64,000 nt of DNA from Streptomyces natalensis ATCC 27448 (GCF_000935125.1 NZ_JRKI01000003.1:558001-622000); one strand, 5' to 3'; positions 1-8,770 are shown, numbered from the stretch's first letter. Notes: generated by a model not told the origin, from the sequence alone. Numbers and translations: made by a program.

Positions 1-1
1 G

Positions 2-1207
2 GCGTATGCGGGCTGGGACCGGCTGCTGACCCGGGTGGCGCTGCCCGCCTGGCGGATGGGCCGCTGGCCCTCACGGCTGGACGCCGGGGTGGTCTCCGCG
101 CTCACCGAGCTCTCCCGCCGCGACCGCCTCGCCGAGGGCTTCACCTCCCGGCTGGGCGAGCGCCCCGCCTGCGATCTGCTGGAGGAGCCCGGCGCCATCG
201 ACCGCGCCGCCTCCCTGCTGGCCGCCCGGCTCTTCCACGGCGGCCCGGCCGAGCCCGGCCCCGACTGGTCCCCGGTGGGCTGGCAGCAGTACCCGGAGGA
301 GGTCGTGGACCGTAAATGGCGCCTGGAGGCCGCCCGGCTGCACCGGGTCCTGGACGCGCTCCCGGCCGCGGACCTGTCCGCCGCAGACCTGTCCGCCGCG
401 GACCTCCCGGCCGCGGACCAGGGAACGGGCCCCGTACCCGGCACGGCCGCGGTGACGGCTGCCGGTACGGCCTCCGGCACGGCCACGGCCGCCAGTACGG
501 CCTCCGGCACGGCCACGGCCTCCGGCACGGCCTCAGGCCCGGCCGCAGCGACCGCCGCCGGTACGGCTGCCGTGGCGGACACGGCCCGCTCGTACGCCCG
601 CGCCCCGGCCCGTACGGCCCCCGCCCCCGGCACCCGCCCGACCGCCGATGCCGCGCTGACCGAGGCCACGCCGCTCGCCGCGGGCGCCTCGTCCGCCCCC
701 GGTACCTCGTCCGCCCCCGGCGATCTCGCGGCGGTCGCGTCCGGCCCCACCCTCGCCTGGGTCATCGACCGGCTGGCCCGCGACAACCGTGCGGGTGATC
801 TTGTCGCCGCCCGCCTCGGCGCGGAGGTCGCCCGTGAGGAGCGCGAGGAAGCGGCCCGCCAGGCGGCCCGCGGAACCGTCGCGCAGGACGCCGCCGCGGG
901 CGTGGCCTGGGGCGACGGCCTGGCCGAGAGCGGCCTGCCGCTCTTCCCGCTGCAACCTCCCCGTACGGGCCGCGAGTTGCTAGCCGACCACCTCACCGCC
1001 ATGGTGTGCTGTGCGGCCGTCGACACCGCGGGCGCCGCCCCGGGTCTGGACTGGCTGGACGGCCCGGCCCTGCTGGTCGACGGCGCCCGCCGCGCCGACC
1101 TGGGCGTTCCGGTGCTCAGCCTGGTGGACGACGGCGACGCCGAACCGCTCCGGGGCTGGCTGACGACGGTCGGCGTACGCCCGGAAAAGCCGGTCCGGCT
1201 GGTCTGA
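2..1207 (+). CDS. Hypothetical protein, 5' end outside the window
   Basis: The reading frame is open to the left edge, so the true start lies upstream. At least 401 residues are present and I do not recognise a family. A folded-looking N-terminal part (to about residue 125) is followed by a roughly 120-residue Ala/Thr/Gly/Ser-rich low-complexity stretch, coded by degenerate repeats of GGCACGGCC-type units at about 430-600. A second ordered part near the C-terminus begins at a TLAWVIDRLARDN segment. There are no clear membrane segments or catalytic motifs. It precedes the dimethylformamidase-like gene by about 220 bp on the same strand. Function is unknown; that it is a real gene is supported by length and codon bias. 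Confidence 0.6.
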   Translation, partial: AYAGWDRLLTRVALPAWRMGRWPSRLDAGVVSALTELSRRDRLAEGFTSRLGERPACDLLEEPGAIDRAASLLAARLFHGGPAEPGPDWSPVGWQQYPEEVVDRKWRLEAARLHRVLDALPAADLSAADLSAADLPAADQGTGPVPGTAAVTAAGTASGTATAASTASGTATASGTASGPAAATAAGTAAVADTARSYARAPARTAPAPGTRPTADAALTEATPLAAGASSAPGTSSAPGDLAAVASGPTLAWVIDRLARDNRAGDLVAARLGAEVAREEREEAARQAARGTVAQDAAAGVAWGDGLAESGLPLFPLQPPRTGRELLADHLTAMVCCAAVDTAGAAPGLDWLDGPALLVDGARRADLGVPVLSLVDDGDAEPLRGWLTTVGVRPEKPVRLV

Positions 1208-1430
1208 GCCGGGGTCGCCCCGCCCCGGCCGCCCCGGCTGAATGTTCCCCATCAGTTCGTGTTTCGGGCCAAGGCCCTCTAAATTCACGACGAAGGGTGA
1301 CGGAGTGGGTGCGTAATGTGATGTGCTGGACGTGGGGCCGTCTACGCGCGGCGGGACATAACGCAACCCGTCGGAACGAAACGGCCGTTGTCGGCCGCGG
1401 CCATTGGGGGACGCGGGAGGGGAGCGGAAG

Positions 1431-2909
1431 GTGGGCACGGAACAGATCAGGCGCTGGGAGTCGGGCGCACTCGCCCACGCGGTCACGGACCCGTTCGGGC
1501 AAGGCCCGCTGCCCTGGCTGCGAGGCAGCGAGAACTACTTCGATTCGGGCCGGGTGGTGCCCTGGTACGTCGATCCCGCCGTCGCCCAGGGTGATCTGCG
1601 GGTCCCCGCACCGCGCAAGCACAACGGCCCGCGCACCGCCGATGACGTCCGCCGGCAGATCAAGGGCTTCGCCAGTACGGGCGCGGTGGCCCCCGGAGAG
1701 GCCATCGACTTCCGCGTCTCGGTCGATCCGCCGCAGCCGTTCAGCATCGACGTGTACCGCATCGGCCATTACTCCGGCGCCGGCGCCTCCAAGATCACCA
1801 CTAGCCCGCGCCTGGCCGGCATCGTCCAGCCCGCCCCGCTCACCGTCGACCGCACCGTCTCCTGCCACCACTGGTGGCTCTCCTGGCGCCTCCAGGTCCC
1901 CACCTACTGGCAGCTCGGCGCCTATGTCGCCGTGCTGACCACCGCCGACGGCTATCGCTCCCACATCCCGTTCACGGTCCGCGACGACCACCCCGCCGAC
2001 CTCCTGCTGCTCCTGCCGGACATCACCTGGCAGGCGTACAACCTCTATCCGGAGGACGGCCGTACGGGTGCCAGCCTCTACCACGCCTGGGACGAGAAGG
2101 GCGCGCTCCTGGGCGAACAGGACGCTGCCACCACCGTCTCCTTCGACCGCCCCTACGCGGGCGCCGGACTGCCCCTGCATGTCGGCCACGCCTACGACTT
2201 CATCCGCTGGGCCGAGCGCTACGGCTATGACCTCGCCTACGCCGACGCCCGCGATCTGCACGCCGGCCGCGTCGACCCGTCCCGTTACCGCGGTCTGGTC
2301 TTCCCCGGCCACGACGAGTACTGGTCGCTGCCCATGCGCCGCACCGCCGAGCGCGCCCGCGACACCGGCACGTCCCTGGTCTTCCTCTCCGCCAACACCA
2401 TGTACTGGCAGGTCGAGTTGACGCCCTCGCCCTCCGGCCCGGACTCCCTCCTCAACTGCCGCAAGCGCCAGGGCCCCGGCCGGCCCTCCCTCTGGCGCGA
2501 GCTGGGCGACCCCGAGCAGCGGCTGATGGGCATCCAGTACGCGGGCCGGGTCCCCGAACCGGTGTCGCTCGTCGTGCGCAACGCCGACCACTGGCTGTGG
2601 GAGGCCACCGGAGCCCACGAAGGCGATGAACTCCCCGGTCTGGTCGCGGGCGAGGCCGACCGCTACTTCCCGCGCACCGCCCTCCCCGACCACACCCGTC
2701 GCATCCTGCTCGCGCACTCCCCGTACCGCGACGGCGAAGGCGCCGTCCGCCATCAGGAGACCTCCCTCTACCGCGCCCCCAGCGGCGCCCTGGTCTTCGC
2801 CTCCGGCACCTTCGCCTGGTCCCCGGCCCTCGACCGCCCGGGCCATATCGACCCCCGGGTCCAACGCGCCACCGCCAACCTCCTGGACCGCATCTGCAAA
2901 CGGGACTGA
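1431..2909 (+). CDS. N,N-dimethylformamidase beta subunit-like protein
   Basis: About 492 residues. The protein resembles the large-subunit C-terminal domain of N,N-dimethylformamidase: an N-terminal beta-rich part (FRVSVDPPQPFSIDVYRIG), then segments such as LLLLLPDITWQAYNLYP, GLVFPGHDEYWS and FLSANTMYWQVE that mark this family. I chose the GTG at 1431 because GGGAGGGGAG lies 6-7 bases upstream; an in-frame TTG at 1404 lacks such a site. Actual dimethylformamidase activity is not implied, since most actinobacterial members are uncharacterised. It lies between a hypothetical gene and purC, and nothing else of a formamide pathway is visible. Confidence 0.75.
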   Translation: MGTEQIRRWESGALAHAVTDPFGQGPLPWLRGSENYFDSGRVVPWYVDPAVAQGDLRVPAPRKHNGPRTADDVRRQIKGFASTGAVAPGEAIDFRVSVDPPQPFSIDVYRIGHYSGAGASKITTSPRLAGIVQPAPLTVDRTVSCHHWWLSWRLQVPTYWQLGAYVAVLTTADGYRSHIPFTVRDDHPADLLLLLPDITWQAYNLYPEDGRTGASLYHAWDEKGALLGEQDAATTVSFDRPYAGAGLPLHVGHAYDFIRWAERYGYDLAYADARDLHAGRVDPSRYRGLVFPGHDEYWSLPMRRTAERARDTGTSLVFLSANTMYWQVELTPSPSGPDSLLNCRKRQGPGRPSLWRELGDPEQRLMGIQYAGRVPEPVSLVVRNADHWLWEATGAHEGDELPGLVAGEADRYFPRTALPDHTRRILLAHSPYRDGEGAVRHQETSLYRAPSGALVFASGTFAWSPALDRPGHIDPRVQRATANLLDRICKRD

Positions 2910-3038
2910 CGGGCACGGCCGGGGCCGAGGAGCGCCTCAGCCGCCCCGGCCGCCCCGCCTGCCGACCCTGAGGCAAAGATCGGCTGTCGCATACGCGAGA
3001 ATCGAGGCGACTCCTGGATCAACCTACGCGGAGGCAGC

Positions 3039-3953
3039 GTGTCCGGTTTCGTAGAAAAGCCCGAGCCCGTGCAGGTCCCGGGTCTCACCCACCTGCACAC
3101 CGGCAAGGTGCGCGACCTCTACCAGAACGCCGACGGCAACCTGATCATGGTTGCCAGCGACCGCCAGTCCGCGTACGACTGGGTGCTGCCCAGCGACATC
3201 CCGGACAAGGGCCGCGTGCTGACCCAGCTGTCCCTGTGGTGGTTCGAGCAGCTCGCCGACCTGGCCCCCCATCACGTCATCTCCACCGACGTCCCGGCCG
3301 GCGCCCCGGCCGACTGGGCCGGCCGCACCCTGGTCTGTGCCTCCCTGACCATGGTCCCGGTCGAATGCGTGGCCCGCGGCTACCTCACCGGCTCCGGCCT
3401 CGCCGAATACCGGCAGTCCCGTACGGTCTGCGGCCTGGCGCTGCCCGAGGGCCTGGTCGACGGCTCCGAACTGCCCGAGCCGATCTTCACCCCGGCCACC
3501 AAGGCCGCCGTCGGCGACCATGACGAGAACGTCACCTACGAGGAGGTCGCCGACCAGGTCGGCGCCGATGTCGCCGCCGAACTCCGCCGGACCACCCTCG
3601 ACATCTACGGCCGGGCCCGCGACATCGCCCGCGAGCGCGGCATCATCCTCGCCGACACCAAGTTCGAGTTCGGCTTCGACGAGCGCGCCGGGGGCGAGAA
3701 GGTGCTGACCCTGGCCGACGAGGTCCTCACACCCGACTCGTCCCGCTTCTGGCCGGCCGACGAGTGGCAGCCGGGCCGCGCCCAGCCGTCCTTCGACAAG
3801 CAGTTCGTCCGCGACTGGCTCACCTCCCCGGCCGCCGCCTGGGACCGTACGGGCGAGCTCCCGCCGCCCGAGCTCCCGCAGGAGATCGTCGACCGCACCC
3901 GCGCCAAGTACATCGAGGCATACGAGCGCCTCACCGGCCTGACCTGGTCGTAA
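3039..3953 (+). CDS. purC: Phosphoribosylaminoimidazole-succinocarboxamide synthase (SAICAR synthetase)
   Basis: This 304-residue enzyme joins CAIR with aspartate, using ATP, in de novo purine synthesis. The N-terminus carries the family's GKVRDLY loop and ASDRQSAYDWVLPSDIPDKG. Later come VECVARGYLTGSGLAEY and LADTKFEFGFD, all standard SAICAR synthetase signatures, and the length fits the longer actinobacterial/fungal type. The GTG start at 3039 is preceded by GGAGG at 3030-3034. It stands alone, with a strong terminator behind it, away from the other pur genes. Confidence 0.95.
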   Translation: MSGFVEKPEPVQVPGLTHLHTGKVRDLYQNADGNLIMVASDRQSAYDWVLPSDIPDKGRVLTQLSLWWFEQLADLAPHHVISTDVPAGAPADWAGRTLVCASLTMVPVECVARGYLTGSGLAEYRQSRTVCGLALPEGLVDGSELPEPIFTPATKAAVGDHDENVTYEEVADQVGADVAAELRRTTLDIYGRARDIARERGIILADTKFEFGFDERAGGEKVLTLADEVLTPDSSRFWPADEWQPGRAQPSFDKQFVRDWLTSPAAAWDRTGELPPPELPQEIVDRTRAKYIEAYERLTGLTWS

Positions 3954-4006
3954 GCCGGTCCACCCGCCCCCCGGTCCGCCGGGGGCGGGCACCCACGGGC
4001 ATGCCA

Positions 4007-4043
4007 AAAGGCCCCGGTCGGTATCACTACCGGCCGGGGCCTT
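4007..4043 (+). terminator. Rho-independent-type terminator after purC
   Basis: An AAAGGCCCCGG arm and its CCGGGGCCTTT complement enclose a short loop, about 55 bases after the purC stop. It can also end minus-strand transcription from tRNA-Gly. Confidence 0.8.
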
Positions 4044-4057
4044 TCGTTGCTTCCCTG

Positions 4058-4130
4058 AGCGGACGACGAGGTTCGAACTCGCGACCTCAACCTTGGCAAG
4101 GTTGCGCTCTACCAACTGAGCTACGTCCGC
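4058..4130 (-). tRNA. tRNA-Gly (GCC), copy 1
   Basis: A complete 73-nt cloverleaf on the minus strand: acceptor GCGGACG/CGTCCGC, D loop AGTTGGTA with the invariant GG, anticodon stem CAACC/GGTTG with loop TTGCCAA (anticodon GCC), and T loop TTCGAAC. CCA is not encoded. It starts 34 nt after the response regulator stop, so read-through is possible. A TATAGT box at about 4163-4168, overlapping that stop codon, could serve as its own -10. A second copy lies at 8418-8490. Confidence 0.95.
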
Positions 4131-4164
4131 CTGCCCGCCGCCGAAGCGTGCGGTGCGGGGTCCA

Positions 4165-4782
4165 CTATAGCCAACCCCGCTCGCGTGCGAGGCGTGCCGC
4201 CGCATGACGATTCTCCGCAGCCAGCTTCGCGGTGGCCGACGAGAGGTAGTTGCGCACCGTCCCCGGCGACAGCGCGGCCCGCTCCGCGATCTCCGCGACC
4301 GACGCCCCGGCCTCGGCGAACTCCAGCACCTCCGCCTCCCGCACCGTCAGCGGCGAATCCCCGGCACTTATCGCATCCGCCGCCAACTCCGGGTCGACAT
4401 AACGGTTTCCGCCGTGCACGGTACGAATGATCTCTGCCAGCCGCTGCGCCGAGACCGTCTTCGGGACGAACCCCCGCACCCCGGCCTCCAGCGCCCGCTT
4501 CAGATGGCCCGGCCGCCCATGACTCGTCACGATCATGGCCTGGCATCCCGGCACCTCGTCCCGCAGCGATGTGGCCACCGACACACCGTCCGCCCCCGGC
4601 ATCTGAAGATCCAGCACCGCCACATCCGGACGGTGCGCCCGCCCCATCGCCCGGGCCTCCGGCCCCGACGCGGCCTCCGCCACCACCAGCAGATCGTCCT
4701 CCAGCGACAACAGCGCCGCCATCGCGCCCCGGATCAGATGCTCGTCATCCGCCAGCAGCACCCGAATAGCCCGCTCGCTCAT
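4165..4782 (-). CDS. NarL/FixJ-family response regulator
   Basis: 205 residues. The N-terminal receiver domain has acidic residues D12-D13 and a phospho-acceptor aspartate at D58 (VAVLDLQMPG), plus the conserved VPKT lysine near residue 108. The C-terminal LuxR-type helix-turn-helix (about 144-186) contains LTVREAEVLEFA and AALSPGTVRNYLSSA. Its start overlaps the kinase stop by 4 bp (ATGA), so the two are translationally coupled. It is expected to control the adjacent ABC exporter operon, by analogy with DesR-type pairs; the target is an inference. Confidence 0.9.
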   Translation of the reverse strand: MSERAIRVLLADDEHLIRGAMAALLSLEDDLLVVAEAASGPEARAMGRAHRPDVAVLDLQMPGADGVSVATSLRDEVPGCQAMIVTSHGRPGHLKRALEAGVRGFVPKTVSAQRLAEIIRTVHGGNRYVDPELAADAISAGDSPLTVREAEVLEFAEAGASVAEIAERAALSPGTVRNYLSSATAKLAAENRHAAARLARERGWL

Positions 4783-6161
4783 CCGTCACTCACCCCGCCT
4801 ATCGCCCCGTCACCCGCTCCGAGGCTCACACCCGCGCCTACGCCCACACCCACACCCGCGCCCGCGCCCGTGCCGACCGGGCCACCGCCACGGCCCTGGT
4901 CGCCGCCCCTCGCCTCGTCGGGCACCGGCAGCTCGACGGTCAGCCGGTACCGGCCACCGTCCTGCGGCCCCGCCGCCAACGTCCCGCCCAGGGGCTCCAG
5001 CCTCTCCCGCAGCCCCTTGAGGCCACTGGCCGGCGAGGCGTGGAGCGCGGCCGACGAGGGAGGCGCGACACCGTCGTTCTCCATGGTCATCACCAGGACG
5101 GACCGCTGCGCATCGACATGGGTCCGGAAGGTGCAGCGGCGCACCTCGGCGGCATGCCGCAGCACATTCGTGGTGCCCTCGCGGACGACCCAGCCGAGCG
5201 CCGACTCCCTCTCCGGCTCCAGCCGCAGGCCCTCCTCGCCCTCTATCCGGCAGTCCACCCCCGCCGCCCGCAGGATCGAACGTGCACCGGCCAACTCCGC
5301 CCCCAGATCGGCCTTCCGGTACCCGCGCACCACCTCGCGCACTTCCCGCTGGGACTCCTGCGCGATCCGCTGCACCTCCACCATCTGATCCACCGCCTCC
5401 GGCCGCCCCCGCCGCGCCAGTTGGACCGCCAGTTCGCTCTTCAGGGCGATCACCGCCAGATTCCGGCCCATCACGTCATGCAGATCACGGCCGAACCTCA
5501 GCCGTTCCTCGGCGACCGCAAGCCGCGCCTGGGTACTGCGCGCCGCGTCCAGCTCCCAGAACACCTTGAGCGTCCACCCCGAGGGCCGCCCTATGACAAA
5601 GCTCCACAGACCGGCGCCGACCACATAGGCACCGAAGAACAGCGACCATCCCCACATCTGCGTCAGCAGGCCGCCCAGCGCCGTCAGCACGACGCCCACG
5701 AGCCCCAGCGTCGCCATGAACCGCTGCTTGGACACGATGAGGCTGTAGCCCAGGAAGAACGGTGTCACCGCGGCCATCGCCGCAAGCGCCATCATGGGCA
5801 GCCGGTCGTCCCTGCCGTGCATCACCGTGAGCGCCATCAGCGCGCCCAGCGCGACACTGACGACCACGGTCAGCGCGGCCGAGACGGCCGGCAGCCGACG
5901 CGGCGCCGGGCCCTTGCCGACGTAGTGCAGCAGCGCATGCCGCAGCACCTTGATCATGACGCATCCCTGCACCACGCTCGCCCCCAGAGCGACCAGGGCC
6001 AGAGCGAGCGCCGACGGCCGGTCCTCGGCGGCATCGGCGACCGGCTGGAGGCAGGCGAACACCGGCAGCCAGGGAATGGCGTTCAGGGTCCAGCGGAAGT
6101 ACGCATCCACCTGCTGCACCCTGGTGCGCTTCCGCCAGTTCGTCAGAAACCGTCCGATCAT
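4779..6161 (-). CDS. Membrane sensor histidine kinase (HisKA_3 / DesK type)
   Basis: 460 residues. About six hydrophobic segments fill residues 28-190. A HisKA_3 dimerisation helix follows, with the phospho-acceptor His at 228 (RDLHDVMGRN), and then a HATPase domain recognisable by GTTNVLRHA and SGLKGLRERLEPLGG. The last ~45 residues are a Gly/Val/Ala-rich tail made of short repeats (GAGAGVGVGVGAG), unusual for this family. It sits 58 bp after the ABC permease and overlaps the response regulator by 4 bp, giving a transporter-plus-two-component operon. The signal sensed is unknown. Confidence 0.9.
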   Translation of the reverse strand: MIGRFLTNWRKRTRVQQVDAYFRWTLNAIPWLPVFACLQPVADAAEDRPSALALALVALGASVVQGCVMIKVLRHALLHYVGKGPAPRRLPAVSAALTVVVSVALGALMALTVMHGRDDRLPMMALAAMAAVTPFFLGYSLIVSKQRFMATLGLVGVVLTALGGLLTQMWGWSLFFGAYVVGAGLWSFVIGRPSGWTLKVFWELDAARSTQARLAVAEERLRFGRDLHDVMGRNLAVIALKSELAVQLARRGRPEAVDQMVEVQRIAQESQREVREVVRGYRKADLGAELAGARSILRAAGVDCRIEGEEGLRLEPERESALGWVVREGTTNVLRHAAEVRRCTFRTHVDAQRSVLVMTMENDGVAPPSSAALHASPASGLKGLRERLEPLGGTLAAGPQDGGRYRLTVELPVPDEARGGDQGRGGGPVGTGAGAGVGVGVGAGVSLGAGDGAIGGVSDG

Positions 6162-6219
6162 GCGCGCTGCCCCCGTTCACATCCCCGTCGGCGTACGCTC
6201 CGCTCGTCGCCGTACGCCG

Positions 6220-7050
6220 CTAACGCCGCGGCTCCCAGCGGAACCACCGCTGCACAGCAAACACCGCTATTCCTGCCCACACCAAGCCGACGGCCAGGTG
6301 CTTGAGGATCTCTCCGGTACCCGCCCCGCCGGTCCAGCCGACGCGTATCAGCGCCATCACCGGTGACAGCGGCAGCAGTTCGAGCAGCGAGCCGAGCAGA
6401 TCCGGCAGAGCATCCAGCGGAACAACCATCCCGGATCCGCCCAGCGACAGCATCATCAGCGGCAGCACGACCAGTTGGGCGGCTTCGGTCGTCCGGGCCA
6501 GGGCGGACGACACCGCGGCGAACGCCACGACCACGACCGCCCCGATCAGCACCCCGGCGATCAGCAGATGCGGGGCCTTGGGCAGACCGTCCTTCAGCAC
6601 CATCCCGCCCAGCAGGACCAGCAGCACGCACTGCGCCAGCCCCAGCACCACCGCGGGCAGCGCGGTCCCCGCGAGTATCTCCAGATCCCGCAGCTCGCCG
6701 GTACGCAGCCGCTTGAGGACCAGTTCCTCACGCCGGGCGACATAGGCGCCGGTCATGTTCGAGTAGATGCCGAAGAGCAGCACATAACCGAGCGTCGCGG
6801 GCAACAGCGCCGCGGCCACCGAGAGGCCCATACCCGGCGAGTTCGTTCCCACCAGGGTCTGCTTCATGGCGATCGCCAGCATGACGGGGATCACCAGCAT
6901 CATGTACAACGCGGTTTTATTGCGGCCGAGAAGCGTCAACTCCGCACGCCCGAGGGCGAGTAGCCGCGCTCCCGCACCGGTTTCCGCACGCACTTCCCCA
7001 CGTCCTTCCTCGCGCTCGATGGCATCCGCGTCCAATACAGCCGTACTCAT
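6220..7050 (-). CDS. ABC-2 type transporter permease (drug-exporter type)
   Basis: 276 residues with six predicted membrane spans, beginning with the TALYMMLVIPVMLAIAM segment. The organisation and the SGMVVPLDALPDLLGSLLELLPLSP stretch are typical of DrrB-like ABC-2 permeases. The ATG at 7050 is chosen because it overlaps the ATPase stop (ATGA at 7047-7050); upstream in-frame codons would only add a basic, non-conserved extension. It forms an export pump with the neighbouring ATPase. The substrate is unknown, probably an antibiotic or membrane-active compound. Confidence 0.85.
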   Translation of the reverse strand: MSTAVLDADAIEREEGRGEVRAETGAGARLLALGRAELTLLGRNKTALYMMLVIPVMLAIAMKQTLVGTNSPGMGLSVAAALLPATLGYVLLFGIYSNMTGAYVARREELVLKRLRTGELRDLEILAGTALPAVVLGLAQCVLLVLLGGMVLKDGLPKAPHLLIAGVLIGAVVVVAFAAVSSALARTTEAAQLVVLPLMMLSLGGSGMVVPLDALPDLLGSLLELLPLSPVMALIRVGWTGGAGTGEILKHLAVGLVWAGIAVFAVQRWFRWEPRR

Positions 7051-8108
7051 GCCGCCGCCCCTTCCGTCTCCCTCGCGCCCGCCAACTCGCCCTGCTCCGC
7101 CGCTTCCTTTGCGATGTGCAGAAATGCCTCTTCGAGGGAGGCGGACCGGACATCCAGGCCGCGCAGCGTTATCCCCTTCTCCTGCGCCCACACCAGCACC
7201 CCGGTGGCGGCCCGCTGGAGTTCGTCCGTACGCAACCGGACCCTGCGCCCCGCCTTCTCGTGCCCGACGACGCCGAGCTCTCCCAGCGGCGGAAGATCAC
7301 CGAGGTGGAATCCCGCCGGCAGCTCGAAGGAAATGTGCGAGGGCTGGGCGGCCACCACATCCGCGACCCGCCCCGCCGCCGCTATCCGGCCGTGGTGCAA
7401 GATCGCGAGGCGGTCCGCCAGCTCCTCGGCTTCCTCCAGATAGTGCGTGGTCAGCACGATCGTCGTCCCGCTGTCGCGCAGCTCGCGCACCAACTCCCAG
7501 GTCTGGTGCCGCGCTTCGGTGTCCAGCCCCGTCGTCGGCTCGTCGAGGAACAGCACCTCGGGCCGCCCCAGCAGCGCCAGCGCAAGATCCAGCCGCCGTC
7601 GCTCGCCCCCGGAGAGCTGTTTGACCCGGACATCCGCCCGCCCCGTCAGCCCCACCGACTCAAGGGCATCGGCGACCGGCCGCGCCCCGCTGGTGCACCC
7701 CGCCCACATCCGCAGCGTCTCCGTGGGCGTGAGCTCGGACGGAAAGCCGCCCTCCTGAAGCATCATGCCGATCCGCGGCCGCACACTGTGCCGCTCGGTG
7801 AACGGATCGCGGCCGAGCACCCGCACCTGGCCCGCCGTCGGCGCGGCCAGGCCCTCCAGAAGCTCGACCGTGGAGGTCTTGCCCGCGCCGTTCGTCCCCA
7901 GCAGGGCGAACAGCTCCCCGCGCGCCACGGAGAAGTCGACCCCGCGTACCGCCTCAAAGCCCTCCCTCGCTTTTGCGCGCCGACCACGGCCGGCATACCG
8001 CCTGCGCAGTCCCGTGACATCGATCACGTTGTCGTCCGCGGCGGGGGTGCCGGCACCCCCGTGGTCGGCACCCCCGCCGCGCTCGCTGTTTTTCTCCCCG
8101 TCGTTCAT
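7047..8108 (-). CDS. ABC transporter ATP-binding protein (drug-exporter type)
   Basis: 353 residues. Walker A is GTNGAGKT at 71-78, the signature LSGGE at 165-169, Walker B LFLDE at 186-190, and the switch histidine lies in LTTHYLEEAEELA. The first ~28 residues are a Gly-rich, disordered leader, and the C-terminal ~90 residues form the extra domain common in DrrA/CcmA-like exporters. It is the first gene of the minus-strand operon ATPase, permease, kinase, regulator. Autoregulation through the two-component pair is likely but inferred. Confidence 0.9.
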   Translation of the reverse strand: MNDGEKNSERGGGADHGGAGTPAADDNVIDVTGLRRRYAGRGRRAKAREGFEAVRGVDFSVARGELFALLGTNGAGKTSTVELLEGLAAPTAGQVRVLGRDPFTERHSVRPRIGMMLQEGGFPSELTPTETLRMWAGCTSGARPVADALESVGLTGRADVRVKQLSGGERRRLDLALALLGRPEVLFLDEPTTGLDTEARHQTWELVRELRDSGTTIVLTTHYLEEAEELADRLAILHHGRIAAAGRVADVVAAQPSHISFELPAGFHLGDLPPLGELGVVGHEKAGRRVRLRTDELQRAATGVLVWAQEKGITLRGLDVRSASLEEAFLHIAKEAAEQGELAGARETEGAAA

Positions 8109-8376
8109 GGCTCCAGCGTTCCGCCGCTTCCGCGCATGCGGCAGTGCGTCCTGTCATCGCAGCTGATGACAAATGTCAGTTGCGCAAGGACGGAAGCCGG
8201 GAAGGGGATGCGCGGCGAGTAGATACGTGGTGGGGAGATCCGGGGTTAGGGGCCACGCGGCGACGAACCTCGCGGCGACGAGCCACGCGCGCGGGGCTCG
8301 CGGTAAGAACACGCCGGTAAGCGCCCGGCCCTACGGAAACGGCTCGGGCCGGTAAGCGGAGAGTCGCCGAAAAACG

Positions 8377-8411
8377 AAGAAGACCCCGGCCACAAGGACC
8401 GGGGTCTTCTT
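8377..8411 (-). terminator. Terminator of the tRNA-Gly pair
   Basis: Perfect 13-bp arms (AAGAAGACCCCGG and complement) with a short loop. On the minus strand a CGTTTTTC stretch follows, and it starts 6 bases past tRNA-Gly(GCC), so it ends that transcript. Confidence 0.85.
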
Positions 8412-8417
8412 TCTCTG

Positions 8418-8490
8418 AGCGGACGACGAGGCTCGAACTCGCGACCTCAACCTTGGCAAGGTTGCGCTCTACCAACTGAGCTACGTCCGC
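8418..8490 (-). tRNA. tRNA-Gly (GCC), copy 2
   Basis: A 73-nt minus-strand gene identical to the copy at 4058-4130 except for one T-loop base (TTCGAGC instead of TTCGAAC). All canonical elements are intact: D-loop GG, anticodon GCC and paired stems. It follows the odd tRNA-Gly(UCC) by 90 nt and precedes a terminator, so both are probably processed from one transcript. Confidence 0.95.
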
Positions 8491-8580
8491 AGGCATCCAC
8501 TCGGCTTTCACCAGGTGGCGCGACAGCTACTCTACCTGATCCTTTGGCTTCTTATGACCAGAGGCCGACAGAGCAGTCAG

Positions 8581-8652
8581 AGCGGGTGACAGGGATTGCA
8601 CACTGCGCCTCCCCCTTGGAAAGGGGGCGCTCTACTACTGAGCTACACCCGC
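8581..8652 (-). tRNA. tRNA-Gly (UCC) with non-canonical D and T arms
   Basis: 72 nt on the minus strand. The acceptor GCGGGTG/CACCCGC and anticodon stem CCCCC/GGGGG are perfect, and the loop TTTCCAA gives anticodon UCC. The D loop reads AGTAGTA, so the invariant G18 is A. The T arm (GCAGTG, TGCAATC, CCTGT) pairs only if one U is bulged, and the loop has G where U54-U55-C56 normally places pseudouridine-55. The elbow contact between D and T loops should therefore be weakened. It could be a normal decoder of GGA/GGG, a specialised non-translational glycine tRNA, or a decaying gene. It is co-oriented with tRNA-Gly(GCC). Confidence 0.8.
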
Positions 8653-8702
8653 GCGACTCCGTGAGGTCCGGCCTTTCGGCCTCGCCCCTCGGCGTGCTCC
8701 AG

Positions 8703-8733
8703 ACTTTAGCTGATCAGTAGGGGTGCTGTGCAA
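8703..8733 (-). promoter_or_regulatory. Probable promoter of the tRNA-Gly(UCC)-tRNA-Gly(GCC) unit
   Basis: On the minus strand, TTGCAC (8728-8733) and TAAAGT (8703-8708) are separated by 19 bases, about 50 bases upstream of the tRNA 5' end. The spacing is slightly long; the call rests on these two boxes alone. Confidence 0.5.
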
Positions 8734-8770
8734 GTCGGCTGCGTGCGGTCGCGGAGCGCCGGCAAGTCGG

